NCBI RefSeq assembly: GCF_002407205.1
Contig: NZ_CP023548.1
Span: forward strand, 1 to 64,000
DNA length: 64,000 bases
From: Rhodobacter sp. CZR27
GTDB taxonomy: Bacteria; Pseudomonadota; Alphaproteobacteria; Rhodobacterales; Rhodobacteraceae
Reading direction: 5' to 3'
The stretch's first letter is position 1, and the number at the start of each line of letters is the position of its first letter. Shown here in pieces: positions 45,861-55,463 of the stretch. Made by a program: the position numbers and the translations under genes. The notes under the pieces were generated by a model. The model made no database searches. It worked only from the letters and a program-made list of their open reading frames with translations, and was not told the origin of the DNA.

Positions 45861-46675
45861 TGGACCGGCGGTTGACGCCCTTCAGCGGGCAAGTGGCGCA
45901 TGTCTCGCTGAAAGACAGGGTTCGGGCGGAGCGCTTCACTGAAGGAGAGCCCGCCGCGGTCGCCGTGCCGCTGGCGGATCTGCTCTCCAGCCCCGGGGGG
46001 GCGCGGGATCGGCAGCTGCTGATGGGCGATGCCTTCCTCGTGATCGACCGGTGCGACGGGCATGCCTTCGGCCAATCCGCGAAGGACGGCTATTGCGGCT
46101 GGCTGGAGGAGGAGGCTCTCGGTTCCGCGGCACAGCCCACGCATGTCGTGGCGGTTCCGGCCACCCATCTCTACCCCGAACCAAGGGTTCAGGCCCGCGA
46201 ACTAGCCGGTCTCAGTTTCGGCGCAAGGGTCGTGGTCATCGGCGAAGCGCGAAACTTCCTTGAGACAACGGCGGGATGGTGCCCGGCCATGCATCTGCGG
46301 CCAGTGGATGCGCCTTTCGATGACCCGGTGGAGGTGGCGCGGCTGTTCTTCGGCACGCCCTATCTGTGGGGCGGCAACAGCCGGGCGGGGATCGACTGCT
46401 CGGGTCTGGCGCAGGCGGCGCTGCTGGCCTGCGGCATCGACTGCCCGGGCGACAGCGACCTGCAGCAGCGCATCGGCACCGAGGTGGCCGAGCGCGACCT
46501 GCGTCGCGGCGACCTGCTGTTCTGGAAGGGCCATGTCGCGATGGCGGTTGACGCCGAGCGGATGATCCATGCCACCGGCTATGTGATGGGCGTGATCGAG
46601 GAGGAGATTGCCGCGGCCGTGGCGCGGATCACGGCCGAGGGCGGTGGGCCGGTCGTCGCGCGCCGCCGGCCCTAG
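45860..46675 (+). CDS. NlpC/P60 family peptidase
   Basis: A 271-aa protein with two SH3-like repeats in the first 150 residues and a C-terminal NlpC/P60 domain. The catalytic residues are C180 (GIDCSGLAQ), H225 (WKGHVAMAV) and probably H237. These enzymes cut the D-Glu-meso-DAP bond in peptidoglycan peptides. No signal peptide is visible, so it is likely cytoplasmic and acts on recycled muropeptides. It is coupled to the M17 peptidase gene, and its stop overlaps the ycaQ stop on the other strand. Confidence 0.85.
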   Translation: MDRRLTPFSGQVAHVSLKDRVRAERFTEGEPAAVAVPLADLLSSPGGARDRQLLMGDAFLVIDRCDGHAFGQSAKDGYCGWLEEEALGSAAQPTHVVAVPATHLYPEPRVQARELAGLSFGARVVVIGEARNFLETTAGWCPAMHLRPVDAPFDDPVEVARLFFGTPYLWGGNSRAGIDCSGLAQAALLACGIDCPGDSDLQQRIGTEVAERDLRRGDLLFWKGHVAMAVDAERMIHATGYVMGVIEEEIAAAVARITAEGGGPVVARRRP

Positions 46676-47871
46676 ACAGGATCGCGCTGCCAGCCGGGAT
46701 CGAAGGCTACGCGCTCGCAGCCGGCGAACCGCGCCATGCGGTCAAGCTCGGCCTCGAGCCGGCCAAGCCGTCCGGCGCCCAGACGGATGCCGGGCTCGGG
46801 CCAGAGCGCGCGGACCTGCAGCGTGCCGCGGTCCCGCCGGGCCTTCATGTCGATCCGCCCGATCAGGCGCCCGCCCTCGAGGATCGGGAAGACGTAATAG
46901 CCGAAGGTGCGCTTCGGTTCGGGCACATAGATCTCGATGCGGTAGCGGAAGCCGAACAGCCGCTCGGCGCGGTTCCGGTCGCGCAGCGCCGGGTCGAACG
47001 GCGAGAGGATCCGGATGCGCGAGGGCGGCTCGGGCGCGGCCTGTGCCTGTTCGACCAGATCGGGGCGGGCGTAGCTGCGGCGAAGCGTGCCGTCGGCGCC
47101 CTCGATGCGGACCTCGACGATCCGGCCCTGGGCAAGGGCGTCATGGCACCACGCCTGCGCCTCGGCCGGGGTTGCCGCCGCCCAGAAGGCGGCGAGTTCG
47201 CCCGACGTGGCGAAGCCCAGCCGGGCGAGCGCCGCCGAACAGGCCCAGTCGATCGTGGCCGCGTCGCCGGGATCCTGTGCAAGGATCTCCTCCGGGATGA
47301 CGCGGGAGGTGAGGTCATAGACCTTCCGGAAGGCGTCCCGCCGGGTGATCGACAACTCTCCCACACGCCAGAGATATTCCAGCGCCGCCTTGGACGGATG
47401 CCAGTCCCACCAGCCGCCGGTGCCGCGCGTCTCGTCCTCGCCGACGTCGGAGGCCGAGACCGGGCCACGCTCGGCGATGCGGGCAAGGACGGTCTCGAAC
47501 TGGTCCTCGAAGCCGTCGCGCTGCCATCCGCGCCAGCGCGCCAGCAGCCGCGGCCGGTCGCGCCGGAAGCGGTGGCGCCAGAACGGGAAGAAGCGCGTCG
47601 GGATGACGGCCGCGTCATGGGTCCAATGCTCGAAGAGGCCGCGCCGCGCGAGAAGCGGGTCCAGTCCGTCCTGCCGATAGCTCTGGCGGCGCGCGAAGAG
47701 GATCATGTGATGGGCGCGCGCCACCGTGGCGATGCTGTCGAGCTGCACGAAGCCCAGGCGGTCGATCAGCGCCTGCAGCGCGTCACCCCTGGCCGGGCCG
47801 ATGGGCGGCTCGGCCAGGGCGTGAAGATGCAGGAACAGCCGCCGCGCCAGCGGATTGGGCAGGGTCAGCAC
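46672..47871 (-). CDS. ycaQ: YcaQ-type winged-helix DNA glycosylase (interstrand crosslink unhooking)
   Basis: A 399-aa protein of the AlkZ/YcaQ family (formerly DUF1006), which unhooks interstrand crosslinks and other bulky alkyl lesions. The catalytic Q-x-D motif is Q43-L44-D45 in FVQLDSIATV, with HH at 54-55. The rest is three tandem winged helices and a C-terminal beta domain (PKRTFGYYVFPILEGGRLIG). It follows rlmN with a 6-bp gap, so the two are probably one operon. Members in producers give self-resistance; here a housekeeping role is more likely. Confidence 0.87.
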   Translation of the reverse strand: MLTLPNPLARRLFLHLHALAEPPIGPARGDALQALIDRLGFVQLDSIATVARAHHMILFARRQSYRQDGLDPLLARRGLFEHWTHDAAVIPTRFFPFWRHRFRRDRPRLLARWRGWQRDGFEDQFETVLARIAERGPVSASDVGEDETRGTGGWWDWHPSKAALEYLWRVGELSITRRDAFRKVYDLTSRVIPEEILAQDPGDAATIDWACSAALARLGFATSGELAAFWAAATPAEAQAWCHDALAQGRIVEVRIEGADGTLRRSYARPDLVEQAQAAPEPPSRIRILSPFDPALRDRNRAERLFGFRYRIEIYVPEPKRTFGYYVFPILEGGRLIGRIDMKARRDRGTLQVRALWPEPGIRLGAGRLGRLEAELDRMARFAGCERVAFDPGWQRDPV

Positions 47872-47877
47872 TGCCCG

Positions 47878-49056
47878 TCAAAGGCCGGTTTCGGCGGCGA
47901 TCTCGGCCCGGCTTTTCCGGGCGCGCTCGGTGGCGGATTTCAGCTGGCCGCAGGCGGCCATGATGTCCTCGCCGCGCGGGGTGCGGATCGGCGAGGCATA
48001 GCCCGCCTTGTAGATGATGTCGGCGAAGGCCGCGATCCGCTCGGGCGTCGAGCGGCGGTAGGGCGCGCCGGGCCATTCGTTGAACGGGATCAGGTTGATC
48101 TTGGCCGGGATGCCCGCAATGAGCTTCACCAGCCGACGCGCATCGGCGTCGCTGTCGTTGATCCCGTCGAGCATCACGTATTCGAAGGTGATCCGCTCGG
48201 AGTTCGACAGGCGGGGATAGTCGCGCAAGCTGTCCAGCAGGGTGCGGATGTTCCACTTCCTGTTGATCGGCACGAGAATGTCGCGCACGGCATCTGTCGT
48301 GGCGTGGAAGGACACGGCGAGCTGGCAGCCGATCTCTTCCGCGGTGCGGGCGATCTCTGGCACCACGCCCGAGGTCGAAAGCGTGATCCGGCGGCGCGAG
48401 AGCGTCAGCCCTTCGCCGTCCATCACCACCTTCATCGCGTCGCGGACATTCTCGAAATTATAAAGCGGCTCGCCCATGCCCATCAGCACGAGGTTCGACA
48501 CCAGCCGCGTCTCGTCCTTCGGCGCGCCACGCTCGGGCCACTCGCCGAGATCATCGCGCACCAGCATCAGCTGGCCCACGATCTCGCCCGGGGTCAGGTT
48601 GCGCACCAGCTTCTGCGTGCCGGTGTGGCAGAACGAACAGGTCAGCGTGCAGCCGACCTGGCTCGAGACGCAGAGCGTGCCGCGGCCTTCCTCGGGGATG
48701 TAGACGGTCTCGACTTCGTGGCCGCCGGCGATGCGGACGAGGTATTTCCGCGTGCCGTCCGAGGAGATCTGCCGGCTGACGACCTCGGGAAGGGCGATGG
48801 TGAAATGCTCGGCCAGCAGGGCGCGGTAGTCCTTGGCGAGGTTCGTCATCTGCGCGAAGTCGCGCACGCCCCAGTGGTAGACCCATTGCCAGACCTGCCC
48901 CAGCCGCATCTTCGCCTGCCGCTCCGGCGTGCCGGCGGCGATCAGGGCTGCCTGAAGCTGCTCGCGCGTCAGGCCGACGATGTTGGTCAGGCCACCCTCG
49001 GCCGGCTTGCGCGGCAGGGTCAGCACGTCCTGAGTGATCGGAGCGGTGGCGGTCAT
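47878..49056 (-). CDS. rlmN: Dual-specificity RNA methyltransferase RlmN
   Basis: A 392-aa radical SAM enzyme that methylates C2 of A2503 in 23S rRNA and A37 in some tRNAs. The iron-sulfur CxxxCxxC is C136, C140 and C143 in [12 protein letters not shown], and the methyl-carrying Cys is C369 near the C-terminus (MAACGQL). The start is ATG 49056 ([11 protein letters not shown]). ycaQ follows closely on the same strand. The longer open frame upstream covers the ialB terminator and is not coding. Confidence 0.96.
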   Translation of the reverse strand: MTATAPITQDVLTLPRKPAEGGLTNIVGLTREQLQAALIAAGTPERQAKMRLGQVWQWVYHWGVRDFAQMTNLAKDYRALLAEHFTIALPEVVSRQISSDGTRKYLVRIAGGHEVETVYIPEEGRGTLCVSSQVGCTLTCSFCHTGTQKLVRNLTPGEIVGQLMLVRDDLGEWPERGAPKDETRLVSNLVLMGMGEPLYNFENVRDAMKVVMDGEGLTLSRRRITLSTSGVVPEIARTAEEIGCQLAVSFHATTDAVRDILVPINRKWNIRTLLDSLRDYPRLSNSERITFEYVMLDGINDSDADARRLVKLIAGIPAKINLIPFNEWPGAPYRRSTPERIAAFADIIYKAGYASPIRTPRGEDIMAACGQLKSATERARKSRAEIAAETGL

Positions 49057-49136
49057 GGCAAGCCTCGGGAAGCGGGGAAGCGCCTCATATAGGGGATTCG
49101 CGGCGAAAACGAAACCCGTATGAGAGCGGGAGGCCC

Positions 49137-49167
49137 AAACACAAACGCCCCGGCCAGGGCCGGGGCG
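49137..49167 (-). terminator. Rho-independent terminator of the IalB gene
   Basis: On the minus strand CGCCCCGGC and GCCGGGGCG form a perfect 9-bp stem with a 4-nt loop (49167-49146), followed by TTTGTGTTTG. It lies 24 bp after the stop of the IalB gene and is the clearest T-tailed terminator in the window. Confidence 0.8.
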
Positions 49168-49190
49168 CGGAGAAGCCCTTGGGACCCTGC

Positions 49191-49721
49191 TTACTTGCAG
49201 CGGGCCTCGGCGTCGGTCATCGCGGCGGTGAAGCCCGAGAGCGAGAAGGTGTCCTTGGTCTGCGTGCCGCGGGCCGAGCGCGCGGTCATCACGGCGGTGC
49301 TGCCGCGCTTCATCGAGGCCAGCAGCGCCGCATCGTCCTGCGCATTCGCCGGCCAGGCCCACTCGCCGTCGGTGAAGAGTTCGAAGGTCGACCCGCCGAT
49401 GTTGACGTTCACCGTCGATCCGGGCGCGAAGGGATAGCCGCCGGTGAAGGACACTTCGCCCTTGGCGCCGGCTCCGGGCCGGTAGGTCACGAACAGCAGG
49501 ATGTCGCCGCGTTTCACGGACACGGGCTTGCCGTCGCGGGTGCTTTCGGTCTGCTTCGGGCTGGAAACGCCCCAGCATTCCTTCGGCGATTCCTCGGTGA
49601 AGACGCTCCAGTCGGTCTTCGTGGCCACCCGGTTGGTGGATTCCTGAGCCGCCACGCCCGTCGCGAGACCGGCCAGCGCGATTGCCGCTGCCGAGAGCAG
49701 GCGCCCCATCGTGGTCCTCAT
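49191..49721 (-). CDS. Invasion-associated locus B (IalB) family protein
   Basis: A 176-aa exported protein with a signal peptide (about 1-26, VAAQ). The IalB domain is shown by [17 protein letters not shown] and the late [18 protein letters not shown]. In Bartonella the family affects red-cell entry, but it is common in free-living alphaproteobacteria, where its role is unknown. The chosen start is ATG 49721 (GGAGG 11 nt upstream); a GTG at 49730 is also possible. It has its own T-tailed terminator. Confidence 0.85.
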   Translation of the reverse strand: MRTTMGRLLSAAAIALAGLATGVAAQESTNRVATKTDWSVFTEESPKECWGVSSPKQTESTRDGKPVSVKRGDILLFVTYRPGAGAKGEVSFTGGYPFAPGSTVNVNIGGSTFELFTDGEWAWPANAQDDAALLASMKRGSTAVMTARSARGTQTKDTFSLSGFTAAMTDAEARCK

Positions 49722-49889
49722 GTCGTTCACAGCCTCCAGCTGCCAGTGCCTCTGCCCGCCCCATGCCGCCTTGAGGCGTGCTTTTCCTGTGGCGCAGGGC
49801 GTTTCAACCCGATAACGCTTCTTAGCGCAAGCATCCCGCGCCTAGAAAGCCCCCTTGGGCACAAAATCGCGCAGCTGTGAGGGGGACGG

Positions 49890-50879
49890 ATGGCAGAACC
49901 TGTCCGCATGGTCGAACTCTGGCGGGGCGGTCTGCTGGAAAGCTGGCATGTCGGCCATGCCGTGATCTGGAGCGACGACGGCGGGCTGGTGGAGGCCTGG
50001 GGCGACCCGGACACCGTGATCTTCCCGCGCTCGTCCTGCAAGATGATCCAGGCGCTGCCGCTGCTGGAAAGCGGCGCGGGCGAGGCGCTTTCGACCGAGC
50101 GGCTGGCGCTGGCCTGCGCGAGCCATCAGGGCGCCGCGCTGCATGTCGGGCTGGTGCGGCGCTGGCTTCTCGACATCGGGATGGACGAGGCCGACCTGCG
50201 CTGCGGCGCCCATGCCCCGGCGGATATCGAGGAGCGGGACCGGCTGATCCGGGCCTGGGAACGTCCCTGCCAGATCCACAACAACTGCTCGGGCAAGCAC
50301 GCTGGGTTCCTGATGCTGGCAAGGCACCTGCACGCCGGGCCGGAATATGTGGCGCCGGACCATCCGGTGCAGCTGGCCGTCCGCTCCGCCTTCGAGGAAG
50401 TGACGGGCGAGACGAGTCCCGGCTTCGGGATCGACGGCTGCTCGGCGCCGAACTTCGCGACCACCGTCGCGGGCCTCGCGCGGGCCATGGCGTTCTTCGC
50501 CGGTGCCGTAGAAGGCAGCGGCGCACGTGCCCGGGCCGCCGCCCGGCTGACCGAGGCAATGATAGCCCATCCCGACCTGGTGGCGGGCGAGGGTCGCGCC
50601 TGCACCGAGCTGATGCGCGCGATGCGCGGCCGCGCGGCCATCAAGACCGGGGCCGAGGCGGTCTTCGTGGCCATCGTTCCCGGGCGGCGGCTGGGCATCG
50701 CGCTGAAGATCGTCGATGGCTCGACCCGCGCCTCCGAGGCCGCCATTGCGGCGCTGCTGGTGCGGCTGGGCCTGCTCGATCAGGATCACCCCGCCACGCT
50801 GAAGCGGCTCGATGCCGTGCAGACCAACTGGCGCGGGTTCGAGACCGGCATCCTGCGCGCCGCTCCGGGTTTCCCCTGA
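49890..50879 (+). CDS. L-asparaginase of the ReAV/ReAII (Rhizobium etli) class
   Basis: A 329-aa asparaginase of the Asparaginase_II family, unrelated to the E. coli enzymes. The catalytic Ser-Lys pair (SSCK, S48 and K51) lines up with the numbers reported for ReAV. The metal site residues C133 and K136 (NNCSGKHAG) and C184 (GIDGCSAPN) lie at nearly the same distances. The enzyme is cytoplasmic and hydrolyses asparagine. The gene stands alone, with a small hairpin after it. Confidence 0.88.
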   Translation: MAEPVRMVELWRGGLLESWHVGHAVIWSDDGGLVEAWGDPDTVIFPRSSCKMIQALPLLESGAGEALSTERLALACASHQGAALHVGLVRRWLLDIGMDEADLRCGAHAPADIEERDRLIRAWERPCQIHNNCSGKHAGFLMLARHLHAGPEYVAPDHPVQLAVRSAFEEVTGETSPGFGIDGCSAPNFATTVAGLARAMAFFAGAVEGSGARARAAARLTEAMIAHPDLVAGEGRACTELMRAMRGRAAIKTGAEAVFVAIVPGRRLGIALKIVDGSTRASEAAIAALLVRLGLLDQDHPATLKRLDAVQTNWRGFETGILRAAPGFP

Positions 50880-50895
50880 ACGCAGGCAGGAGACC

Positions 50896-50911
50896 CCGGA
50901 CGCGGGTCCGG
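50896..50911 (+). terminator. Hairpin after the asparaginase gene
   Basis: CCGGAC (50896-50901) and GTCCGG (50906-50911) form a 6-bp stem around GCGG, 17 bp after the stop. No T-run follows. The rest of the 249-bp gap to the next gene holds no feature I can support. Confidence 0.4.
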
Positions 50912-51128
50912 AGCCTCCGCCGCACTCGGCCGGTTTGGGCGACAGGCAGGGGACAGTTTATGCCATTCGCCGGAACCGGTCACTCGTCACGAGATGTCAC
51001 CATGGCCGGCAAATGCGGCCCGCCGGGGGTCGATCCATGGCCTTTTGCGGGCTTTCCGCGCCGTGGTCGCCGCATCGCGGCGGGCAAGCGGTCTTGCCAT
51101 GCCGGGCTGATTGCGTCAGCCTCGAAGG

Positions 51129-51470
51129 ATGACTGTCCAGCCGCCGATCCCCTTCGCCCCGCACAGCCTCGACCAGGTACGGTTCGACCGGCAGGAACTG
51201 GGGCTGATCCTCGCTCTCTATGGCCGGATGGTGGCGATGGGAGAGTGGCGCGACTACGGCATCTCCCACCTGCAGGACATGGCGGTCTTCTCGGTGTTCC
51301 GGCGGACGGCGGAAAGCCCGCTCTACCGGATCGAGAAACGCCCGAGGCTCCGCACCCGGCAGGGCATGTTCGCCGTGGTGGGGATGGACGGGCAGATCCT
51401 GCGCCGCGGGCATGATCTGGCCCAGGTGCTCCGCGTGCTGGAACGCAAGCTCATCCGTCCGGTCGAATAG
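51129..51470 (+). CDS. DUF2794 domain protein
   Basis: A 113-aa alphaproteobacterial protein beginning MTVQPPIPFAPHSLDQVRFD. The core reads FDRQELGLILALYGRMVAMG and MAVFSVFRRTAESPLYRIEK. No function is known. Its stop is directly next to the stop of the LOG gene on the other strand, with no space for a terminator. Confidence 0.82.
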   Translation: MTVQPPIPFAPHSLDQVRFDRQELGLILALYGRMVAMGEWRDYGISHLQDMAVFSVFRRTAESPLYRIEKRPRLRTRQGMFAVVGMDGQILRRGHDLAQVLRVLERKLIRPVE

Positions 51471-52280
51471 TCAGTCCCACTCGTCCAGCGCCTCGAGCGC
51501 CTCGTCCGCGGTCTCGACGAAGCGGAAGAGGCGGAGGTCCTCGGGCGAGATGGTGCCGATCTCGGCCAGCGCCTGCCAGTTGATGATCTTTTCCCAGAAG
51601 GCCTTGCCGAACAGCAGGAAGGGGATGGGCTTCATCCGCTTGGTCTGGATCAGCGTCAGGCTCTCGAACATCTCGTCGAGCGTGCCGAAGCCGCCGGGGA
51701 AGACCACCACCGCCCGCGCCCGCATCAGGAAGTGCATCTTGCGGATGGCGAAGTAGTGGAAGTTGAACGACAGGTCCGGCGTGACATAGGCATTCGGCGC
51801 CTGTTCGTGCGGCAGCACGATGTTCAGCCCGATGGACTGCCCGCCGGCCTCGTGCGCGCCGAGGTTTCCCGCCTCCATCACGCCGGGCCCGCCGCCGGTG
51901 ACGATCACGAACTCGCGCCCGTAGGTTTCCATGCTGCGCTCGGTCACGGCACGGGCGAATTTGCGTGCCTCGTCATAGTAGGGCGCGAGTTCGGCGAGGC
52001 CGGGGTGGCTGGCGGTCTCCTTGCGCTCGGGCGAGGGGATGCGGGCGCCGCCGAACATCACCACGGTCGAGACGATGCCGCGTTCGTCCATCACGATCTG
52101 CGGCTTCATCAACTCCAGCTGCAGCCGCACCGGGCGCAGCTCGTCCCGCATGAGGAACTCGACATCCGAAAAGGCAAGACGATAGGCCGGCGCACGGCTC
52201 TGCGGCGTGTCCGGCACCCGGTGGGCGGTCTCCATGTCCTGCGAGCTGTCGCGGAACGGGTGGCGGCGGTCATCCTTCAT
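51471..52280 (-). CDS. LOG family protein (TIGR00730/Rossmann, cytokinin-riboside phosphorylase-like)
   Basis: A 269-aa Rossmann-fold protein of the LOG/YgdH type, the longer group. The signature PGGFGTLDE and the loop TGGGPGVMEAGN are both present. Family members hydrolyse nucleoside monophosphates to base and ribose phosphate; the natural role in non-plant bacteria may be nucleotide turnover. The chosen ATG at 52280 has AGGA 8 nt upstream; ATG 52298 is an alternative. It is divergent from dapD. Confidence 0.88.
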   Translation of the reverse strand: MKDDRRHPFRDSSQDMETAHRVPDTPQSRAPAYRLAFSDVEFLMRDELRPVRLQLELMKPQIVMDERGIVSTVVMFGGARIPSPERKETASHPGLAELAPYYDEARKFARAVTERSMETYGREFVIVTGGGPGVMEAGNLGAHEAGGQSIGLNIVLPHEQAPNAYVTPDLSFNFHYFAIRKMHFLMRARAVVVFPGGFGTLDEMFESLTLIQTKRMKPIPFLLFGKAFWEKIINWQALAEIGTISPEDLRLFRFVETADEALEALDEWD

Positions 52281-52362
52281 GCTGATCCTGCGGCGCATTG
52301 CGGCGAATGGCCCCAGCCTTTATAGCCTTGAGCGGTAAAGAACCATGAAAAAGGACGCCGCC

Positions 52363-53187
52363 ATGACGAGTGCTGCCCTCGAGACCGCGATCGAAGCCGC
52401 CTGGGAGGTTCGCGACACGATCACGCCGGACACCAAGGGCGAGGTGCGCGACGCGGTCGAGGCGACGCTCGAGGCGTTGGACAAGGGAGAGCTGCGCGTG
52501 GCCGAGAAGCGCGGCGCGGACTGGCACGTGAACCAGTGGGCGAAGAAGGCGGTCCTGCTCGGCTTCCGGCTGCATGACATGGAGCTGCACGACGGCGGCC
52601 CGCAGGGCGGCGGCTGGTGGGACAAGGTGGACAGCAAGTTCGCCGGGTGGCGCAAGAAGGACTGGCGCAAGGCGGGCTTCCGTGCGGTGCCGAACTGCAT
52701 CGTCCGCCGCTCGGCCTATATCGGCAAGGGTGTGGTGCTGATGCCGTCCTTCGTGAACCTCGGCGCCTATGTCGACGAGGGCACGATGGTCGACACCTGG
52801 GCCACCGTCGGCTCCTGCGCGCAGATCGGCAAGAACGTCCACCTGTCCGGCGGCGTGGGCATTGGCGGCGTGCTGGAGCCGATGCAGGCCGGCCCCACGA
52901 TCATCGAGGACAACTGCTTCATCGGCGCGCGGTCCGAAGTGGTCGAGGGCTGCATCGTCCGCGAGGGCTCGGTGCTGGGCATGGGCGTCTTCATCGGAAA
53001 GTCCACCAAGATCGTGGACCGCGAGACGGGCGAGGTCATGTATGGCGAGGTGCCCGCGGGCTCGGTCGTGGTGGCGGGTTCGATGCCGTCGAAGGGCGGC
53101 ATCAACCTCTACTGCGCGGTGATCGTCAAGAAGGTGGACGCGCAGACCCGCTCCAAGACCTCGATCAACGAGCTTCTGCGCGACTGA
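52363..53187 (+). CDS. dapD: 2,3,4,5-tetrahydropyridine-2,6-dicarboxylate N-succinyltransferase
   Basis: DapD succinylates tetrahydrodipicolinate in the succinylase route to meso-DAP and lysine. The 274-aa protein has an N-terminal helical domain and a left-handed beta helix of hexapeptide repeats ([20 protein letters not shown] and onward). The chosen ATG at 52363 has AAGGA 7 nt upstream; ATG 52345 would put that site inside the gene. dapE, the next enzyme but one, lies about 1.1 kb downstream, with two small unrelated genes between. Confidence 0.96.
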   Translation: MTSAALETAIEAAWEVRDTITPDTKGEVRDAVEATLEALDKGELRVAEKRGADWHVNQWAKKAVLLGFRLHDMELHDGGPQGGGWWDKVDSKFAGWRKKDWRKAGFRAVPNCIVRRSAYIGKGVVLMPSFVNLGAYVDEGTMVDTWATVGSCAQIGKNVHLSGGVGIGGVLEPMQAGPTIIEDNCFIGARSEVVEGCIVREGSVLGMGVFIGKSTKIVDRETGEVMYGEVPAGSVVVAGSMPSKGGINLYCAVIVKKVDAQTRSKTSINELLRD

Positions 53188-53241
53188 GGAACCGCCCGGG
53201 GCACGGGACGTTGGGGCGCATCGCCTTGATGTTCCGGTGCC

Positions 53242-54051
53242 ATGGACGAACCCGCCGTTCCCTTCGATCTTGTCCGGATGTTCCTCGGGGACGATCCGCC
53301 GCTCTTCCTGCTCGAGATCCTGTTCCGGACGCTGGTGATCTACGTCTGGACGCTGCTTTTGCTGCGCTGGGTCGGCGGGCGCAGCATCGCGCAGCTGTCG
53401 ATCGTCGAATTCCTGCTGGTGATCGCGCTCGGCTCGGCGGTGGGGGATGCGCTGTTCTACCCCGAGGTGCCGCTGGTCCATGCGATGCTCGTCGTCGCCG
53501 CGGTGGTCGGGCTCGACAAGCTGCTCGACGCGCTGATCCGCCGGTTCCGGACGGTGAAGATCGCCGTGGACGGCCGCGCCGTCGCGGTGATGAAGGACGG
53601 CGTGATCCTGTCGGCCGGCATGGCCGCGCGCCGGATCGGGACGCCCGAACTGCTTGCGCTTCTCCGGATGCAGGGCATCGAGAACCTCGGCGAGGTGCGC
53701 GCCGCCTTCATCGAGGCGGACGGACAGCTGTCCGTCTTCCGGACGGATCCGCCTCGGCCCGGTCTTGCCATCGTTCCGCCCTTCGAGGTTGCCCCGCCGG
53801 TCCCGCCGGCGCCGGGCGAGCGTGCCTGCTGCATGAACTGCGGCCTGCTGCTGGCTGCCGAGCCCGCGGAGGCGCCCTGTCCGGCCTGTGGCCGGCGCGA
53901 CCGGGCGCGCGTCGCCCTTGCGCGGTCGCTTAAATCCTGCGAACCCGTCCCGGAACCCGAAGGAGAGGTGCCGCATGACGGAAGAGAAGAAGCCGAAGCG
54001 GCCGCAGCAGGTCTACACGCTGGTCATCGAGGTTGGTCGCAAGGCCGGTGA
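53242..54051 (+). CDS. DUF421 (YetF-like) membrane protein with C-terminal zinc ribbon
   Basis: A 269-aa protein. Three hydrophobic helices at about 22-42, 52-70 and 77-95 are followed by the DUF421 soluble domain (VDGRAVAVMKDGVILSAGMA). After this comes a four-Cys module at C197, C200, C213 and C216 (CMNC...CPAC), which is a zinc ribbon, not part of the usual family. The last 40 residues lie over the start of the next gene (77-nt overlap). DUF421 function is poorly known (YetF affects spore and envelope traits in Bacillus). Confidence 0.78.
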   Translation: MDEPAVPFDLVRMFLGDDPPLFLLEILFRTLVIYVWTLLLLRWVGGRSIAQLSIVEFLLVIALGSAVGDALFYPEVPLVHAMLVVAAVVGLDKLLDALIRRFRTVKIAVDGRAVAVMKDGVILSAGMAARRIGTPELLALLRMQGIENLGEVRAAFIEADGQLSVFRTDPPRPGLAIVPPFEVAPPVPPAPGERACCMNCGLLLAAEPAEAPCPACGRRDRARVALARSLKSCEPVPEPEGEVPHDGREEAEAAAAGLHAGHRGWSQGR

Positions 54052-54307
54052 CGGCCTGCCCAAGGGCGCGACCGGCGCGGCGCTGATGTGCTATGCCAGC
54101 GGCGTGGACGAGGCCGAGGCGGTGCGCGAGACCGTGGCGCTGCTCAAGACCGCGGACATGGCGCCGCTCGATGTCTCGGGCTACGGGACGCTGGACGAAC
54201 GGCTGGCCAACGGCGACGAGATCGATGACGAGGAGCGCGCGCTGATGCAGCGGGCGCTGGACGAGAATTCCGTCGTCGTCGCGCAGGTCACCCCCTTCTA
54301 CGATTGA
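53975..54307 (+). CDS. Conserved hypothetical protein in the dapD-dapE interval
   Basis: A 110-aa acidic protein. ATG 53975 has AAGGAGAGG upstream, a strong site, supporting it as real. The sequence [20 protein letters not shown] leads to an alpha-beta domain with [19 protein letters not shown]. No motif is recognised. It overlaps the end of the DUF421 gene by 77 nt and ends 13 bp before dapE, so it is probably translated with dapE. Confidence 0.7.
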   Translation: MTEEKKPKRPQQVYTLVIEVGRKAGDGLPKGATGAALMCYASGVDEAEAVRETVALLKTADMAPLDVSGYGTLDERLANGDEIDDEERALMQRALDENSVVVAQVTPFYD

Positions 54308-54320
54308 GCCGGAGATACCG

Positions 54321-55463
54321 ATGCCCGTCGATCCCGTCGCCCTGACGGCCGCCCTGATCCGCTGCCCCTCGGTCACGCCCGCCGAGGGCGGGGCGCTGCG
54401 GCTGCTCGAGGATCTGCTGACCGAGGCCGGCTTTTCCTGCACCCGTGTGGATCGCAACGGCACGCCCAACCTTTTTGCCCGCTGGGGCCGCAAGGGCGCG
54501 AACCGCACCTTCGGCTTCAACGGCCATACCGACGTGGTGCCGGTCGGCGATGCCGCCGCCTGGACCCGCGACCCGTTCGGCGGCGAGATCGCGGACGGCT
54601 GGCTCTGGGGGCGCGGGGCCACCGACATGAAGTCGGGCGTCTCGGCCTTCGTCGCCGCTGCGGTCGATTTCGTGCGCGAGACGCCGCCCGACGGCGCGCT
54701 GATCCTGACGCTGACCGGCGACGAGGAGGGCGACGCCACGGACGGCACGGTGGCGCTGCTGGACTGGATGGCGACCGAGGGCGAGGCGATGTCGGTCTGC
54801 CTCGTGGGGGAACCGACCTGCCCCGAGCGTCTGGGCGAGATGATGAAGATCGGCCGGCGCGGATCGATGACAGCGTTTTTCACGGCGCGCGGCGTGCAGG
54901 GCCATTCCGCCTATCCGCACCGGGCGAAGAACCCGGTCGCCGTCATGGCGCGGCTGGTCGACCGGCTGTCGTCGCAGCCGCTGGATGCGGGCACGGCGCA
55001 TTTCGATCCCTCCACGCTGGCGGTCACGACCATCGACACCGGCAACCCGGCGACCAACGTGATCCCCGCGCTCTGCCGCGCCACGGTGAACATCCGCTTC
55101 AACGACCTGCACAGTGGCGCGAGCCTGAACGATTGGCTGACCGCCGAGGCGGCCGCGGTGCAGGCTGAAACGGGTGTCGAGATCGGCCTGACCGTGAAGA
55201 TCTCGGGCGAAAGCTTCCTGACGCCGCCGGGCGACCTCTCGGATCTGGTGGCCCGCGCGGTCGAGGCCGAGACCGGCCTGCGGCCTGAACCGTCGACCTC
55301 GGGCGGCACCTCGGACGCGCGCTTCGTCAAGGCGCATTGCCCGGTGGTCGAGTTCGGGCTGGTCGGCAAGACCATGCATCAGGTCGATGAGCGGGTCGAG
55401 GTCGCGCAGATCCCGGCGCTGAAGGCGATCTACGGCCGCATCCTGAAAGACTATTTCGCATGA
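54321..55463 (+). CDS. dapE: Succinyl-diaminopimelate desuccinylase
   Basis: DapE removes succinate from N-succinyl-L,L-DAP in lysine and peptidoglycan-precursor synthesis. The 380-aa M20-family zinc enzyme shows [36 protein letters not shown] and GGTSDARFV, which together carry the metal ligands and catalytic Glu. Its stop overlaps the GNAT gene start (ATGA). Confidence 0.96.
   Translation: MPVDPVALTAALIRCPSVTPAEGGALRLLEDLLTEAGFSCTRVDRNGTPNLFARWGRKGANRTFGFNGHTDVVPVGDAAAWTRDPFGGEIADGWLWGRGATDMKSGVSAFVAAAVDFVRETPPDGALILTLTGDEEGDATDGTVALLDWMATEGEAMSVCLVGEPTCPERLGEMMKIGRRGSMTAFFTARGVQGHSAYPHRAKNPVAVMARLVDRLSSQPLDAGTAHFDPSTLAVTTIDTGNPATNVIPALCRATVNIRFNDLHSGASLNDWLTAEAAAVQAETGVEIGLTVKISGESFLTPPGDLSDLVARAVEAETGLRPEPSTSGGTSDARFVKAHCPVVEFGLVGKTMHQVDERVEVAQIPALKAIYGRILKDYFA

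Noticed and set aside
50880-51128. A small ORF (ATG 50960) in the gap before DUF2794
   Set aside because: It has no good ribosome site, an Arg/Gly/Pro-rich composition like the shadow frames, and no recognisable domain.
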